Below, in pieces: positions 22,901-35,500 of a DNA stretch of 64,000 nucleotides. The stretch's first letter is position 1, and each line of letters opens with the position of its first letter. The translations under genes and the position numbers were made by a program. The stretch lies in NCBI GenBank assembly GCA_903813345.2, contig CAIIXF020000012.1:2647318-2711317 (forward strand), given 5' to 3'. The stretch is from Owenia fusiformis. Its lineage: Eukaryota > Annelida > Polychaeta > Sabellida > Oweniidae. The notes beneath the pieces are model-generated. The model made no database searches. It had not been told where the DNA came from and saw only the letters and a program-made list of their open reading frames with translations.

Positions 22901-25900
22901 CGAGTGCCATTAGGACCGGCCAAAAAGTTTTCGGATTGGCAGGTGTTCTTTCGAACATGGTAATTTGGGGCAATTTAGAAAAGAATCATGACGAAAAGAG
23001 CGTTCACATGGAGAAGTGTTCAGCTTACCTTGTATTCGCGAATGGAACTTTCGGCTGTCGGCTACCGGATTAAGCTACTATTTTATGAGTAACTAATTTA
23101 AATATGAATAGTACCTGCCACTATTCATTTCATATTTTAATGAGTTTAATGATCATAAAATTGTAGGTTAATCCGGAAGCCTATAGCCTTTATTTGCGCT
23201 CGCGAATACAAGCTTAGAGAGTTGTTGTTCCAAATTTCAAATTACCTAGAAGGTATTTCGTGCTTCCCGGCCATTCCGTCTGGACGATTGTACCTTCACC
23301 CTCTAGGATTTTAGCGACGTTTTTCGAACCTGTAACCCTCACTGTCGGTTTTCCGAGAATGTGTGTCTTGTACACAGTGCCATAACAGTCCGATCTACTC
23401 CGGAAAAAGTCGGCTCCCTATAGTAACAATCAAATAGGACATTTGTTTAAGCTAAGCGTAAAAGAACATAATGTTACATTTTCTTGAGATTAGACTTTCC
23501 ACAGAGTCCCTGTGTTACCATGTACCTCTATATATCGCATCCTCCTAAGCAGGTGTCCAGGTAAAAAGAAAGAAGATATTCTGGATTTTGAAGTCCTGTG
23601 ATCGGAGGATGTATAGAAGAAATGGCCAATTTTGCAAAATATAAGGGGAGTGGGGCAGAGACTCGATGTCTGGATGTTTTGGTCATTGATGTGTTTTTTT
23701 TAAATTTATATTTCGATCATTTTAATAAGTTCATCTAACTTTATAAGGTAATATGTTATTTAATAATTTACGTAAAGATTTGATGTAGACACTGATGTGT
23801 CTGTTAACATTTACATCTACTCGTATGGGGTCAACCCAGTTGTCCGAAACCCAGTTCTCCGAAACCCAGTTGTCCGAAACCCAGTTCTCCGAAACCCAGT
23901 TGTCCGAAACCCAGTTGTCCGAAACCCAGTTCTCCGAAACCCAGTTCTCCGAAAATTAAAAAATTAAATGTCTTAGTAACGAATCTTGTCGCAACTTCGC
24001 GAATCAGGACAGCATTGGTATCACGTTGACATCGGTTAGCCCGGTCAATAATGGGTCCGAAAGTTCACGATCATATATATATTCTTACTAGATTCTCGGC
24101 ACATAGACTTATATGGACATTCTACAAATTTTGAACCGCATTGTCCAGCACGAATCGCACTCCTTCTTGGTGAAAATTCAAGACTGCCGCCAACATTTTA
24201 GACAATTATCACAGTCGAAGAGAATATTCTGGCGAAAGGAATATCTATCTCATTAGAATAACGTATGGACGTCCGTGACAATTATATATATTCATTTGAT
24301 AATTTTTTTCATTCCCTTTTCTCAATAAAATATGGTTAATTATGTTTTCCAATATCAATTGATAATATTTCTACCCTGAAAAATATCTAAAAAGAAGATT
24401 TTGGTTGTTCAGTACCACCCATTGATTTCGTCCAAATTTTCGACAAATTAATAAAATATGCTCATTTCGTATAACTTATATGTGGCATATATACGTATCA
24501 GATGTCTATCCTTTTTTCATCATAATATAAGAGGTTTGTATGTTTTAGTAGAAACGTATTCCTTTCCAAACATTTAGATTTAAGAATTTCTCCCATTGGT
24601 GGTATTGTTCAAAATCAAAACTGTGTTTTGCGATATATTGAACTGTTGAAGTAAGTGTGTAATAGTTTGTAGTAGAGCCAAGATTTGATCTGTATCATGT
24701 ACGTACCCTGCATAAAAAAATTCGTTTTTAGTGTGCCATAGATGTCAACCATTAACTATTGCAGAATCAAAAAAAGTTTTGTGAAAAATTAGGATAATGT
24801 TTCAAAAGTTATACACCGGACAATAAATAACTATACTCAATGCAGACAGGGAGTTTTAATTGCCCAAAAACTGAGTATCATAATGCATTTGTATCTCTTT
24901 AGTATCTTGCATGACTCGTTCATATGAATTCTTTATTTCTACCTCGTTCCTTATACATTCTGAGACAGTTCAACCTTTGCCCCACGTCCTGTTCGTCGTT
25001 AGTATGTTGTCACTCGATACGCGGTCACACGGTCCTAACTTCGACCGTTAATTTGAATTTTTGACCTACCTGATATTTGAAAATCAATTGCGAGTCTCAT
25101 ACTGCACCGTTTTTCTTCAAACTTGTTCCATTCAAAGCATGACAAAAATCTCTTTCTGATGGTACGTTATTATCTTAAACAGAGTTCCTACTTCCAGCGT
25201 AATTTTGGTCCCCAGCTGTAAGAAGGCCTTCTAACAGCTGGGGAGTGGGGACCAAAACCGGCGCTGCTAGAACGAGGGACTCTTTACAATAAAGTAATGC
25301 ACTGACAGAAGTGCAATTTTGTTTTGCTTTTAATGGTATAATGGAAGAAAAACGGTGCAGTATGAGACTCGCAATCCTTGATTTTCAAGCATCTGGTAGG
25401 TCAAAAATTCCAATTAACGGTCGAAGACCGCGTGATTGCAGAAAGTCAGAGACAGCACTCCTTTTTTCTTTTTAAATCATGTATATATTTCTTATTTTAT
25501 AACTTTGTATACATCAGGTCATTTTACAATATTGCAATATTTTTTTAAATAGATACAATTGCAATTATTTAAAACATTATTACAATAGTTTACAAATATA
25601 ATGTAACATAAGTTGTTTAACCATTCATCAAAATAAGTATACTTAGTGTCTTGTACCTTATAGCCAAAGACAAGAGTTTATACTTTTTCAAGCTTAATTC
25701 AATTTTAAAATCATCTTAAATATAATTTTCAAGTGGGTCTATTACATTAGTAGGCCTACTCTATGATATTGAAAGAACAAATGTTTATAGTATTCTCAGG
25801 CCCGTAGCCAGGGGGGGGGGGTTGGCAGGGTTCGGGCGAACCCCCCCCCCCCTGGCCAAAAATTCTTTCAAAATCATGCAGTTCTTCACCATTTTTAGCA

Positions 25901-28360
25901 CTTTTCAAGTGATTTTGACCATATTTGGGCCTAAATTGTCAAATGTGAACCCCCCTGCGAATTTTTGAACCCCCCCCCTTGGAAAATCCTGGCTACGGGC
26001 CTGATTCTACTTGTCTGAAAATATCACACTTGTCATTAACAATTAGTTTCCATCATGATCTTAGGAGTCACTGGCGAACCCAGAAAAAGCCTAAAAAGGC
26101 CCTTTTGGTCAATACTGGGCCTTTTAAGGCCTTATTTTTCAATTTCAGGCCAAATTTTTAAGAAAACGGTCCTCAAAATTTCAAGATTTTGGCCAACTTT
26201 TGGGTTTTAGGGAAGTTTTTTATCTGACCTGAATTTGCCCCACTTGTTTGTTCCCAGATCCGCCCCTGGAAGTAATTGTTTGCATGGTAGAATGTAATGT
26301 AAAAGTTTGTATTTGAAATTGGCCACTTTTTATTTTTGGATTGCTTTAAAAGAATCCAAGTATGTTGAAACAGCATTTGACTATTTTGAATTTCACATAG
26401 ATTAATTCAAAATGATTCCAAATATGTTTAGTTGCTATAAGTTCCAGCAAGATTGAATATATGTCTCTAGGACTTGCATGTTTATCCAAAAATCTATAAT
26501 GCTTCAATTTACAGTCATAAAACCATAAAACTTACATTTGTATTAACATATATACGTACATCTGCTTGCCTCACTAAATATTTTAACTATATATTGAAAT
26601 GGCAAAGATTGCTTAACAGTTATATATTCTGCCATCTGTTTGACCCTTGATTTGAGCTTCAGACCCTATATTTAAGGGGTCAGTACCCGGTGTTTGTAAC
26701 AAATGGCAGGCTGTAACAATGTAAATGTTAATGCCTTAATCGTTAATGGATGAAGTGGGATGGGAGGTATCCCACTTATAGAGGTCCATTTAACATTAAT
26801 GAGTTGGTCTTGGCACTCTGAAATGTTCCACTTGACATATTTCACTCCAATCCATCTAGCTCTATGAACGAGCACTCTTTCATTGGTAAAGGGTGTATTT
26901 GAGAGTAAATATCAACTGAACGATTCCTCCATGGGCTAGTATTTAGCCTAATAAAAACTGTCGAAAGATGAAAATACAGGTGATACAGATCTTCAAATAA
27001 ACAAAGTTAAATTATGCTATTCTCATTGCAAAGTGGCGTTTACATATTAACATACATAGGGGTCTACAATTTTTAAACCAATTTTCTTTATGCCCCATTG
27101 GGCTTTTTGAGAGGGAACAACATTTTTCCAATGCGTGATGGGCGTTCATAAAAGGGAAATAGTTTTCCCAAGCCAGTGGGCATTTATTTAGTAAAGTTGA
27201 CGTCGTGTACATCTTTTGAAATCCAAAATTATTCTTCATTTAGGTACTCTGTTCGAGAAATAGAGATTAAATTCAAAAAGATGAAGTGAGTTTACATGGC
27301 GAAAATGAAACTTCTTGCGAATGGGAGAACATCCAATTTGATACGGAGGACAGCCTGTCTTCGTTTCCAGTTAATCCCAAGTGATTACGTTTAGAATGTT
27401 TTGTTCTTTTACATTTTACGATTTGATAAGAGACAGAGACTAATTAAATGCGACGAAACATTTTGACAACGTAATATGTGTACTGTTTATTCTTAAAGTT
27501 TTATGCGTTAACTTATTTTATCGGTTTCAAAATGTTTCATTTTATTTTGCCTATATAAAATGTATTGAATAAGATAAGATCAACTGTTCCGTAATATATA
27601 TTGTGTTTTGATGACCTTTTTTAGAATCACAATGTAAAATAAATCCCCCGTTCCTGTCATTCTGGTAACGCCGTGTAATGGATGCAATTCAAAGTGAGAG
27701 AGAGATCTATACATCAGAATGCGTCCATGCCATTAATTTTGCCAAATACATGACATGAAACTGGCTTGAGGTGCGTCCCCCTTTATCTGGTAAATTATGA
27801 CTAAATTTTTCGGACAACTGGGTTTCGGACAACTGGGTTTCGGAGAACTGGGTTTCGGAAAAATGGGTTTCGGAGAACTGGGTTTCGGACAACTGGGTTT
27901 CGGACAACTGGGTTTCGGACAACTGGGTTTCGGACAACTGGGTTTCGGACAACTGGGGTGCACCCAATATCAATTATACATTACATTAAGTATGTCAGAA
28001 ACAACACAATTCATTGAACTTTTTGTAAATTTTGAAAAACTATACAAGTGGAAATACGATCTTTAAAAAGTCAATAATATAATGTTTTACCCCAAACAAA
28101 TGTTAACCCCGGGCCCAGACCCAACTTCGCAAATGCATTGTGTTTTTCCAATATATCAGATATGAAATAACCTACAACTATAACTATCTTACCTTCATGA
28201 TGAACGTGAATGTCTCCCCGAGAAAAGGGACCCCCATGCTACCCGGGGGTAAAGGTAGATCGCTGTTAGGGTCCTTCATATTGGTATGCACCAACCATAG
28301 TTTCCATGCCAACAACAACAAAATGGTGGGTAGAATCATCGGCGTCACTAACGCCAACAT
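19981..28360 (-). CDS. CYP26-like cytochrome P450 (8 exons, 497 aa)
   Basis: Exons in transcript order: 28193-28360, 23246-23417, 22473-22622, 22080-22255, 21545-21665, 21018-21139, 20615-20800, 19981-20379. The total is 1494 nt with all phases consistent. The N-terminus is a hydrophobic ER anchor followed by LPLPPGSMGVPFLGET, as in CYP26. Further landmarks are VYKTHILGKPTVRVTG, the K-helix KEVLR (E343, R346), FDPDRW, and the heme loop FGWGDRSCVG with ligand Cys433. Length and order match vertebrate CYP26, which hydroxylates retinoic acid at the ER membrane. Odd point: the I-helix reads AGHLPAAS at 282-289, where CYP26 has GGHETTAS, so the acid and threonine used for O2 activation are absent. 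Function is therefore uncertain: a retinoid hydroxylase with altered chemistry, an isomerase/lyase-like P450, or an impaired paralogue. No stop or frameshift is present. The start is the first ATG after an acceptor-like CATTTCAG. Tail-to-tail with SLC4. Confidence 0.9.
21755..21888 (-). mobile_element. 134-bp MITE, copy 2 (TA target site)
   Basis: The ends GGGAGTTTAAGCTTGC and CAAGCTTAAACTCCC are imperfect inverted repeats flanked by TA at 21753-21754 and 21889-21890. It has the same length as, and opposite orientation to, the copy at 18038-18171. It lies in a P450 intron. Confidence 0.85.
22895..22965 (+). repeat. Fragment of the CAGTAAAACCTGT dispersed MITE family
   Basis: GTCCGAGTGCCATTAGGACC followed by GGATTGGCAGGTGTTC matches the left half of the fuller copy at 33778-33952. 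Confidence 0.5.
23024..23216. mobile_element. Inverted-repeat element in P450 intron 2
   Basis: Left CTTACCTTGTATTCGCGAA and right TTCGCGAATACAAGCTTA regions pair imperfectly over about 70 bp on each side (also CCGGATTAAGCTAC against GTAGGTTAATCCGG). Confidence 0.55.
23828..23955 (+). repeat. 15-bp minisatellite, left terminal copy
   Basis: About eight units of CCCAGTTGTCCGAAA or CCCAGTTCTCCGAAA in tandem. Confidence 0.95.
25015..25441. mobile_element. Foldback element with internal hairpin
   Basis: About 100-bp arms pair at 25015-25120 and 25340-25441 (shared GCGAGTCTCATACTGCACCG and its complement; TTGACCTACC and GGTAGGTCAA). A separate inner stem, TTTTGGTCCCCAGCTGT against ACAGCTGGGG...GGGGACCAAAA, sits at 25212-25258. 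Confidence 0.75.
25797..26003. mobile_element. 207-bp MITE, 5-bp target duplication ATTCT
   Basis: Termini CAGGCCCGTAGCCAGG and CCTGGCTACGGGCCTG are perfect inverted repeats. The direct repeat ATTCT flanks it (25792-25796, 26004-26008). Poly-C/G tracts are internal. It is related to the element at 35000-35189. A 5-bp duplication suggests a hAT5-like or other non-mariner transposase. Confidence 0.9.
26069..26268. mobile_element. Degenerate hAT-like fragment
   Basis: The right end CCCAGATCCGCCCCTG is the complement of CAGGGGCGGATCTGGG, a terminus style common in hAT elements. The left end CACTGGCGAACCCAG is a weak match. No clean target duplication. Confidence 0.4.
27806..27957 (-). repeat. 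15-bp minisatellite, right terminal copy (inverted)
   Basis: About ten units of GGGTTTCGGACAACT with GAGAACT and GAAAAAT variants. It is the inverse of the array at 23828-23955. It gives spurious open frames of repeated SETQL or FGQLG residues. Confidence 0.95.
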
Positions 28361-28743
28361 AGTCTGTGTAAGTCTGAAATGAATCAGATGGACACGTTTT
28401 TTCAGCAAATAGCAAAAGATTTATGCTTGAAACCAACAGTCGTCCATTTACTACCCATGGCAACCAATTTCCCCTCTTAGTAACGTACTTTAAAATGTTT
28501 GCCTTTTGGGCAATATGGATATTGTGGCAATCTTAGTAGTGTACGATGTGAGATATCAGTCTTGTTTTCCCCTTTTCTGAGTATGTTGCATTTCGAGCTA
28601 CATTACAACATATATATCCATAGGGACATAGGCAAGTAGTAATTATTACCCTCTGGATAAAACATCATTTTACAGTAATCATTCTAAAAAACGTTACAAC
28701 GATTCATCATATCATAAGAATCGCATATGTATACCGAGTGGTA

Positions 28744-28827
28744 GTCTTGCCCAAGTCGGTATTTTTTACTTATCCAGCGGTCATAATAGAAATCAAGATA
28801 AGTAAAAGAGACCGACCTGGGCAAGGC
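28744..28827. mobile_element. 84-bp TA-flanked MITE
   Basis: Ends GTCTTGCCCAAGTCGGT and ACCGACCTGGGCAAGGC are inverted repeats. TA lies at 28742-28743 and 28828-28829. It sits about 390 bp upstream of the P450 start codon. Confidence 0.75.
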
Positions 28828-29468
28828 TAAGATAACATTTCCGACACTTAATTTTCCGAACCTGGCAAAAATTAGTCAATAGGCAAATTAAATGATTGGG
28901 CAAAATTATCACTTTGACATACAGTAATATATGATTTTAAAGCCAGAATCAAAGACACAAGAGGCGACGTCTCACTCCTTCCTTTTTTCGTTTATTTGGT
29001 GCGATTGGCTTTCACAACCCTTACATAATCAAAAGCAAGAAAGAGCACGTGGAAACCCTACTTCTTTTAACAAGGACACTGTAGCCAATGCTAATCTGTT
29101 ATTGTTAATTTTTGATAAACATGTTGTTGTCCAAAATGCACCCAAATGATCCCTGAACTTATGGGGTAAATCAATCAAGGTTGGTCGGCAAAGGAATGTT
29201 GAAAACAACGACGTAAACATAAATATCATTCTGGTACTCATCGCTTCTTATTTATACCACTTTTATTCAATATAGGTGAATCGAAATGAAAAGATTTTCA
29301 TGGTAATCCATGATGGTTAACATGGTCTAGTCTACACTTACTGTTTTATAGAAAGAAACCAGATTTTATTAACATTGTTAAGATTGTGAGACATCGTTAA
29401 ATGAAGCTACCTGTAGACCTATGTGCGATTTGATTTATGGATCAGATAAATGATATTGTTATGGTTTT

Positions 29469-29607
29469 TATGTCACCATCAGGAGTGGTGACATTTTTTA
29501 ATAGTCTCAAACTTTTTGTGCACGGTGCTCGGCGGTTGATGTTCGGTGTTTGGCGTCTGTAACAAATGGCATGTAGTGACATTTTGCATATCAATGCCTT
29601 TTCTAGA
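29469..29607 (+). repeat. Dispersed TGTAACAAATGGCA repeat, copy 1
   Basis: Begins TATGTCACCATCAGGAGTGG, continues with GGCGTCTGTAACAAATGGCA and ends near GTGACATTTTGCATATCAAT. Sister copies are at 35687-35833, 45331-45457, 46334-46478 and, inverted, 62966-63069. Confidence 0.75.
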
Positions 29608-32583
29608 TTTGTATATAACTCAAACAAATTGCGTTTTACAGATAGTTCTATCCTGATACATCAACATGTGACGCGAATAAACCTCGGTTCGAGACAGCAT
29701 TAATCATATTAAGGACAGAGTGAGAAGTGAGAAAAAAACAATTTTATAAAAAATTGAAAAATATTCTTACCATTACTATTCAAAATCACCTTATAGTTCC
29801 AGATGAATGAGACGTATTTTGCCAATTAAATATAGGAAGTATTAATTATTTAGTTAAATCAAGGTAAAGTAAGGGGCAGGTCATCTTAGGTTGCCTTGAC
29901 AACTTGACAACACACGCGCCAAACACCATTGCCAACTAGCCGATTCTTATGTCACAATTTATACCTCCAATACTAAAATGTGTGTACGTATACAATACAA
30001 AAGTATTTGATATATTCACTCATCAACACGGGTGGTCAAATGAAAATTTAAAATTAAGAATCGTAAATGAAAAGTCGAAAAACTGGCCAAAAAGAATAAT
30101 GGAAATATTCAAAATTATAAGATATTTGAATCGAAAGAATTAAATGACAATGTTAAAGTCGAATAAGATTTAAATAGGATGGGTTAAAGTGCAAAATCAA
30201 ATACACGTAGAAATTTTGGCAGAATTATTTTCGCGTGACTTAGAAAAAACAGTTTAGATAAGTTGCACAATGATATTATCAATGTACTATCTGGGGTCAC
30301 AATCTAAGCTATTATACTGTTGTCTCTGAACTCCTTCCGTTTTAAAAAGCATAATTAAAGTATTTATGAAGTTCAGACTCTCTCTACCGTGGCCTCAGTG
30401 CACCAAGGTACTTCTGGTACACAGACCCCTTATACATCGCCAAGAGAGCTAATAGGAAAAAATAAAAGCCGCGGTCTTTCATGATGATGACCTATAGCCA
30501 GTAACCTATACTTATTAAGTGGATGTTGATGTTGACAGGTCGAATTTGATGAGTGTTTATCCAAAACGGATGCACTTTATGATAAATAGTCCGAGTTCAT
30601 AAAAAGTTCACTGATTAAAGCACTTGGTACTGATTTAGGTTACCATGGCAACCGCATCACTTATCTGTCAATATATAATTTCTTATTTAAAGCATTAATA
30701 CTATAAGTACACGTGTATAACCGCATTCTGCAGCGCAGAGATCGACAATTTAATTATAATTTACTGGGAGAAAAATGATTGAGCTGGAGGATGGCACAAC
30801 CATTTAAATGTGCTAAAGAGGACGTTTCTGAAATCTAGGCCAATCTATTTTGACCTATACCTATTGACCCCGGTTTAGTTTGTTTCCCAATTTATTTCTT
30901 GATGCCATTTGGAGATACGAACAGTGTTTCCTATAAGGCAATAACATTAATACAAACGTCATCATTTAGACAGATCTGTCTGAATCACAAATGTATCACT
31001 GCAAAGTTCAAGAGGTTGTGAACTTTTTACCCGGAAATACACAACCACAAATCCAACTCCAAACCACACTGCTAATTTATATGGGCAACGCGGCGCTGCA
31101 CCCGCCTATTGAATAGTAGAAATGGATCGGTGCGTATTTATTTATATTTGATATGGACTTCCTTAAATGCCAACCACCCACTAACAACAACAGTACAACA
31201 CTGACAAGCCTTATTTTGGTACTTCTAAAACTCCCCGGGCAAAAAACGCGTATAAGGTTTTATGAAAAGAAATATTTTTAGTTATGGTTATTTTCTCTTC
31301 CTCTGATCAGATCTAGATCTGTTATTTTACATGTATATTGTATGGCCATCAAATTCTTATATTGGGACCCTGTTTTGGCTATAAATGTTGTTTTGATCAA
31401 ATTAATGTTTTTTGTCTTTATCATTTTTCTAATTTTCATTTTCGTCTCTTACCAATGGTAAATTTTTACAATTCTCAAATAAACTTTTATATCAGCACCA
31501 TACTTTATGTGATACAAACATTTATTGTCTGAGTGGTCCACAATTGGTCGCACTTTTAAAGACGATAAATTGAATAATCTGATTGATATGTCTATCTTGA
31601 TTTTAAGCGTTACAGTATTCGATTTGCATTTTAAGTTACTGGTTACAATTTCGTTCATAACGAACACTAAAAATTATGTGTAAAATTGTCAACAAATAAT
31701 TCCTACAATTGGGCATACGATTTATATTTTTAAATATACTAAATAAAGTCATAATCAGCGACCGCGATTGGTATTGCGCTTCGCACCAGCACCGAATCAT
31801 AGACTTGGAGAATTAAAATGAATTTGCATATATTAAGTAATAAAACTTTACGAGAAAATATATGTAGGCTCAATGGGAAGGTTCCTATAATACTTTGGGG
31901 TAATAAAAACATTTATCATCGATATCAAAAATTTAATAATACTGTATCTACTCATTAAGGAATAATATTTGTATGACTATCTTTTAGGAAAATTAATATT
32001 ACCCGACAAAGACTACTGTATGCAGAGTCCGATTGCATTGTGTTTTTTAATTTGACAATTGAAAAATTCGACTTACCCTGCAGTACATTCATACATCATG
32101 TTAGAAGCAGACGACATTGTAGTCTGATCGATGTGCGGCAGTTTCCCAATGCTTTTTGTCGAAATTATATTTCAGAGTGATTGTTCAAATTCACAACGTT
32201 AACGTAAATGTGAGTCAGTATTTCAAATGTTCCTCATTCGCAAAATGGGTGATTTCTGGAAATGTCCTTCAGACACAACTCTATTTATGTTTGCATATAA
32301 TGGGGTCAACTTAAGGACAGTGTGGTTGTTTTCTAACTGACTAAACATATCCCCAGTTGAACCGGTCATAGTTGATTGTGCCAGCGATTGTGTTCTGTGT
32401 AAAATTTATATTGGGCGCGTCACGAGCACCTGCCTCGTTTTGGAACAGTTTACAGTGACAACGAAAAAGTGCTAAAGTTTTCATCAATAAAAGAGTGATT
32501 TATGGCTTATAATTAGCTGAAATGTGAATATAAATGGTGTTCTTAGATGCTTGAGTTACTCCAGTAGCTAAAGATATCAGAAA

Positions 32584-35500
32584 ATGTTTCGCATAAGCCC
32601 AAGAACATCCATTTCTTCAGCGTCTAGCGGAGGTAGTGCAGGAACAAGTCCGGAACCATCTCCTCCAAATTCTCCAACTTATGTGAGTAAGTTTGATGCG
32701 ATCAGGAAGAAAAGTGGTGATAGACAACAGCATTTTAAATTTCAGGATGATGAGCATAGACAGAAGACGCCATATTTGGAAGGGAATCTCAAGTTCGTTC
32801 ACACGATGTAAGTCCAAAGAATTTGTATTGTCTAGAGTCCATTTCACTGCTTCATTTCGTCAGTAGAATGGCAAAAATAAGAAATTGGGAGACCATTGTG
32901 CAATAATATATGGAAAAGTATATTCATAATGTACATGAATGACATTTGTATATCTTGGATTGCTTCTAGTTTGGCTTATAAAGTGTGTGGCCTACTATAT
33001 TTGGATGTTTCTCTGCCATGTTATTTTCAATAAGATTAACATGGCTGAAATTCTTCAAATTACAAAACGGCACAGGCTAATTGCACAAAAAACTAAAAAA
33101 TCTGAAATATACATATGTCATTCATGTACATTATGAATATACTTTTCCATATATTATTGCACAATGGTCTCCCAATTTCTTATTTTTGCCGTTCTACTGA
33201 CGAAATGAAGCAGTGAAATGGACTCTACATTTATTCCGTGCCATGACTTATCTAACTTACTATATTTGCATATAGCCATCTTTAGATAGTTGGCTATGCA
33301 TCTAGATATTCCCAGCCCATGTTAAATGTCTTTTACAAAAATGTAAGAAATCTTGGAAACATTTACCTTACTTCAATCGATGCATAACATTCTAAAGTAT
33401 CGTTTTTCTAACCATATCGGGCTATCTTGAGTTGGGAGACTCCAGATAGCAGTGACTGTGTTTGAGACACTTACAGTGCCTGACTCAACCTTATGAGCAT
33501 TTTGCTCATTGAATAGTTTTTTATACGTCTAACGTCATAATTTTGTATCTTACTTTACAACCTTACTACAAGGTTGACATCATGTGTACTATATCACCAA
33601 TATACAATACATTTACGATTGATACTTTCAGTGAGCTGTCCAATGACATCATGTGTTGCCTATATAGCCCTGATGGCTCTGTGCTTGCAGTTGGACTCTC
33701 AGATGGTATTATAAAGGTAAGGTTCAATCCCCAGCTCAGACAAAAGTCTGCTTGCTTTACATGAATTTGAAAATGTACAGTAAAACCTGTCTTATCCGAG
33801 CACCAATGGGATTTGCCAAAAGTGTTCAGATTGACAGGTGTTCACATTGCAAGGTTATTTGTAACTTAGAAGTGAGAAGTCCATTTCAGATTAAAAAGTA
33901 GGACCGAAAAGTGTTCAGATAAGAGAGATGTACAGATATACAGGTTTTACTTGGCTGAGTGAGTGGTTTAAAATTTGTATACAGATTTATTAAGGTGTGT
34001 GCATGTATTGGATATGTACATTTATGCCTTTGCATTGGTGCAGAATAAAATACTTTTCTAGTAAAACAAGGTCCCTTCAAGGAGGGACTTCTTCTTTTGT
34101 TATAATATGGTACAATCATATTAGAACTTCATCTTTTATTGATATAGTTGCCAATAATCAGTTAAATATAGTTGCCAATAATGTTTGCTTCGGCAACTTC
34201 TTGAAAAAATCTTTGTATAAAAATTACTATGATAATAAAAACAACAATAACAATAATCAATATCAATGTTTTCGTCTAAAAACATAATTACAATTCATAT
34301 TGACTCTCCTCCTTCCCCTCAAAAAATAATTGAACAGCCATTTGTCATTGGTTTTTCTTCATTTTTCAATTGATTTCCCAGACAAATGAGACAGACTAAC
34401 ACTTCCTCTAACAGAACATAATTTAACTTTCTGATGTGCACTGATATATTGACCTTAGCGAACAGACCCATTGACTTTTAATAACAACATTTGTAACACG
34501 TTAGTCTATGGCAGATTAAAAAATTGGACCAGAAAAGTATTCACATTTGGAGGTGTTCAGATATACAGGTTTTACTGTAGATGGACTTTGTTAGCATACC
34601 AATGGAAAAATATGTGAAGAAAATTCATAAATCATGACTTATAACTCTTGAAGAAAACTAATAATCACAACTTTCATTAACAACCCTTGAGTACAATACT
34701 CTGTAATTAACTATTTAATAACCATTAGGGTATGTCAATTAGGTAATAAATCTGTCATTTTGTGATGTTTAATTTCTCCCGAGTACTTATCCTTTATATA
34801 TTAACTCTTTTGCTTTTATTACTGTAATATATAAGAAAGCAAACTTCAAAGCTATAATAATTTTATAAGCAAAAGTGCAAAAGGGAATAGAGTATAACAA
34901 ACAGAATAAGAAGAGGAAAGATCTTAAGCCCACAACCAGTCATGAGAAAAACACCCAAATAATCCAAACTTACCATATTTACAATAAACAAAGCAACAAC
35001 AGGCCCATAGTCAATGGGGGTTCAGGGGGTTCCCTCCTGGCCAAAAATTGTTTCAAAACATGCAGTTTTCTCTATTCTCAGTACTTTTCAAGTGATTTAG
35101 GCCATTTTTTGGCCAAAGTTGTCAAAAGAGATCCCACTGGAATTTTTCAAAAAGTGAACCCCCCTTGGCAAATCCTAGCAACAAGCCTGAACAATGTAAA
35201 ATGCCCCCTCCAATGCAATCTAAAACCAGAAGACCATTGGGCATTTAAGACAAAGGTGGTTTATCCATCATGTAAATACACTTTCTAAAAAGTAAATATA
35301 TTTCTCCCAGGATCTAGTTCAAGCTATTTTAAAAAAGTCAGTCCTATTTCCCAAAAGAGCAGATAGCTATATTTTTTCAGTTGGCTTATTGTGATACATG
35401 TAAAGTTACTTCAGATTTTTGGTTTGACCATCGTTACCACATAATTGATATGATATTACCGGAATATATATTCTCTTGTTAATTGATTATTAATTGTACC

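Larger units (their letters stand above)
23826..27967. mobile_element. 4.1-kb TA-flanked element with inverted minisatellite ends
   Basis: The left end carries a 15-bp tandem repeat (GTTGTCCGAAACCCA type, 23828-23955). The right end carries its exact inverse (27806-27957). The outermost bases, TGGGGTCAACCCAGTTGTCC and the complement of the right end, TTGGGTGCACCCCAGTTGTC, match as terminal inverted repeats. TA occurs on both flanks (23824-23825, 27968-27969). No transposase was recognised inside. The interior hosts other elements. It nearly fills P450 intron 1. Confidence 0.65.
28361..32583. other. Divergent intergenic region between P450 and WD40 genes
   Basis: About 4.2 kb between two head-to-head start codons, which must hold both promoters. 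It contains a short MITE (28744-28827) and one dispersed repeat (29469-29607). Several chance open frames under 80 codons match no family. No canonical DR5 retinoic-acid response element was seen, although the scan was by eye only. Confidence 0.5.

Noticed and set aside
27707-28066. Open frames with SETQL or FGQLG residue repeats
   Set aside because: Translations of the 15-bp minisatellite (27806-27957) in three frames; not genes.
29862-29883. AGGTAA and AGGTCA half-sites between the P450 and WD40 genes, considered as a retinoic-acid response element
   Set aside because: Spacing is 10 bp and the first half-site is imperfect; this is not a canonical DR1, DR2 or DR5.
33716-33735. GGTTCAATCC resembling a tRNA B box
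   Set aside because: It lies at the donor of WD40 exon 2, and no acceptor stem, A box or cloverleaf could be folded around it.
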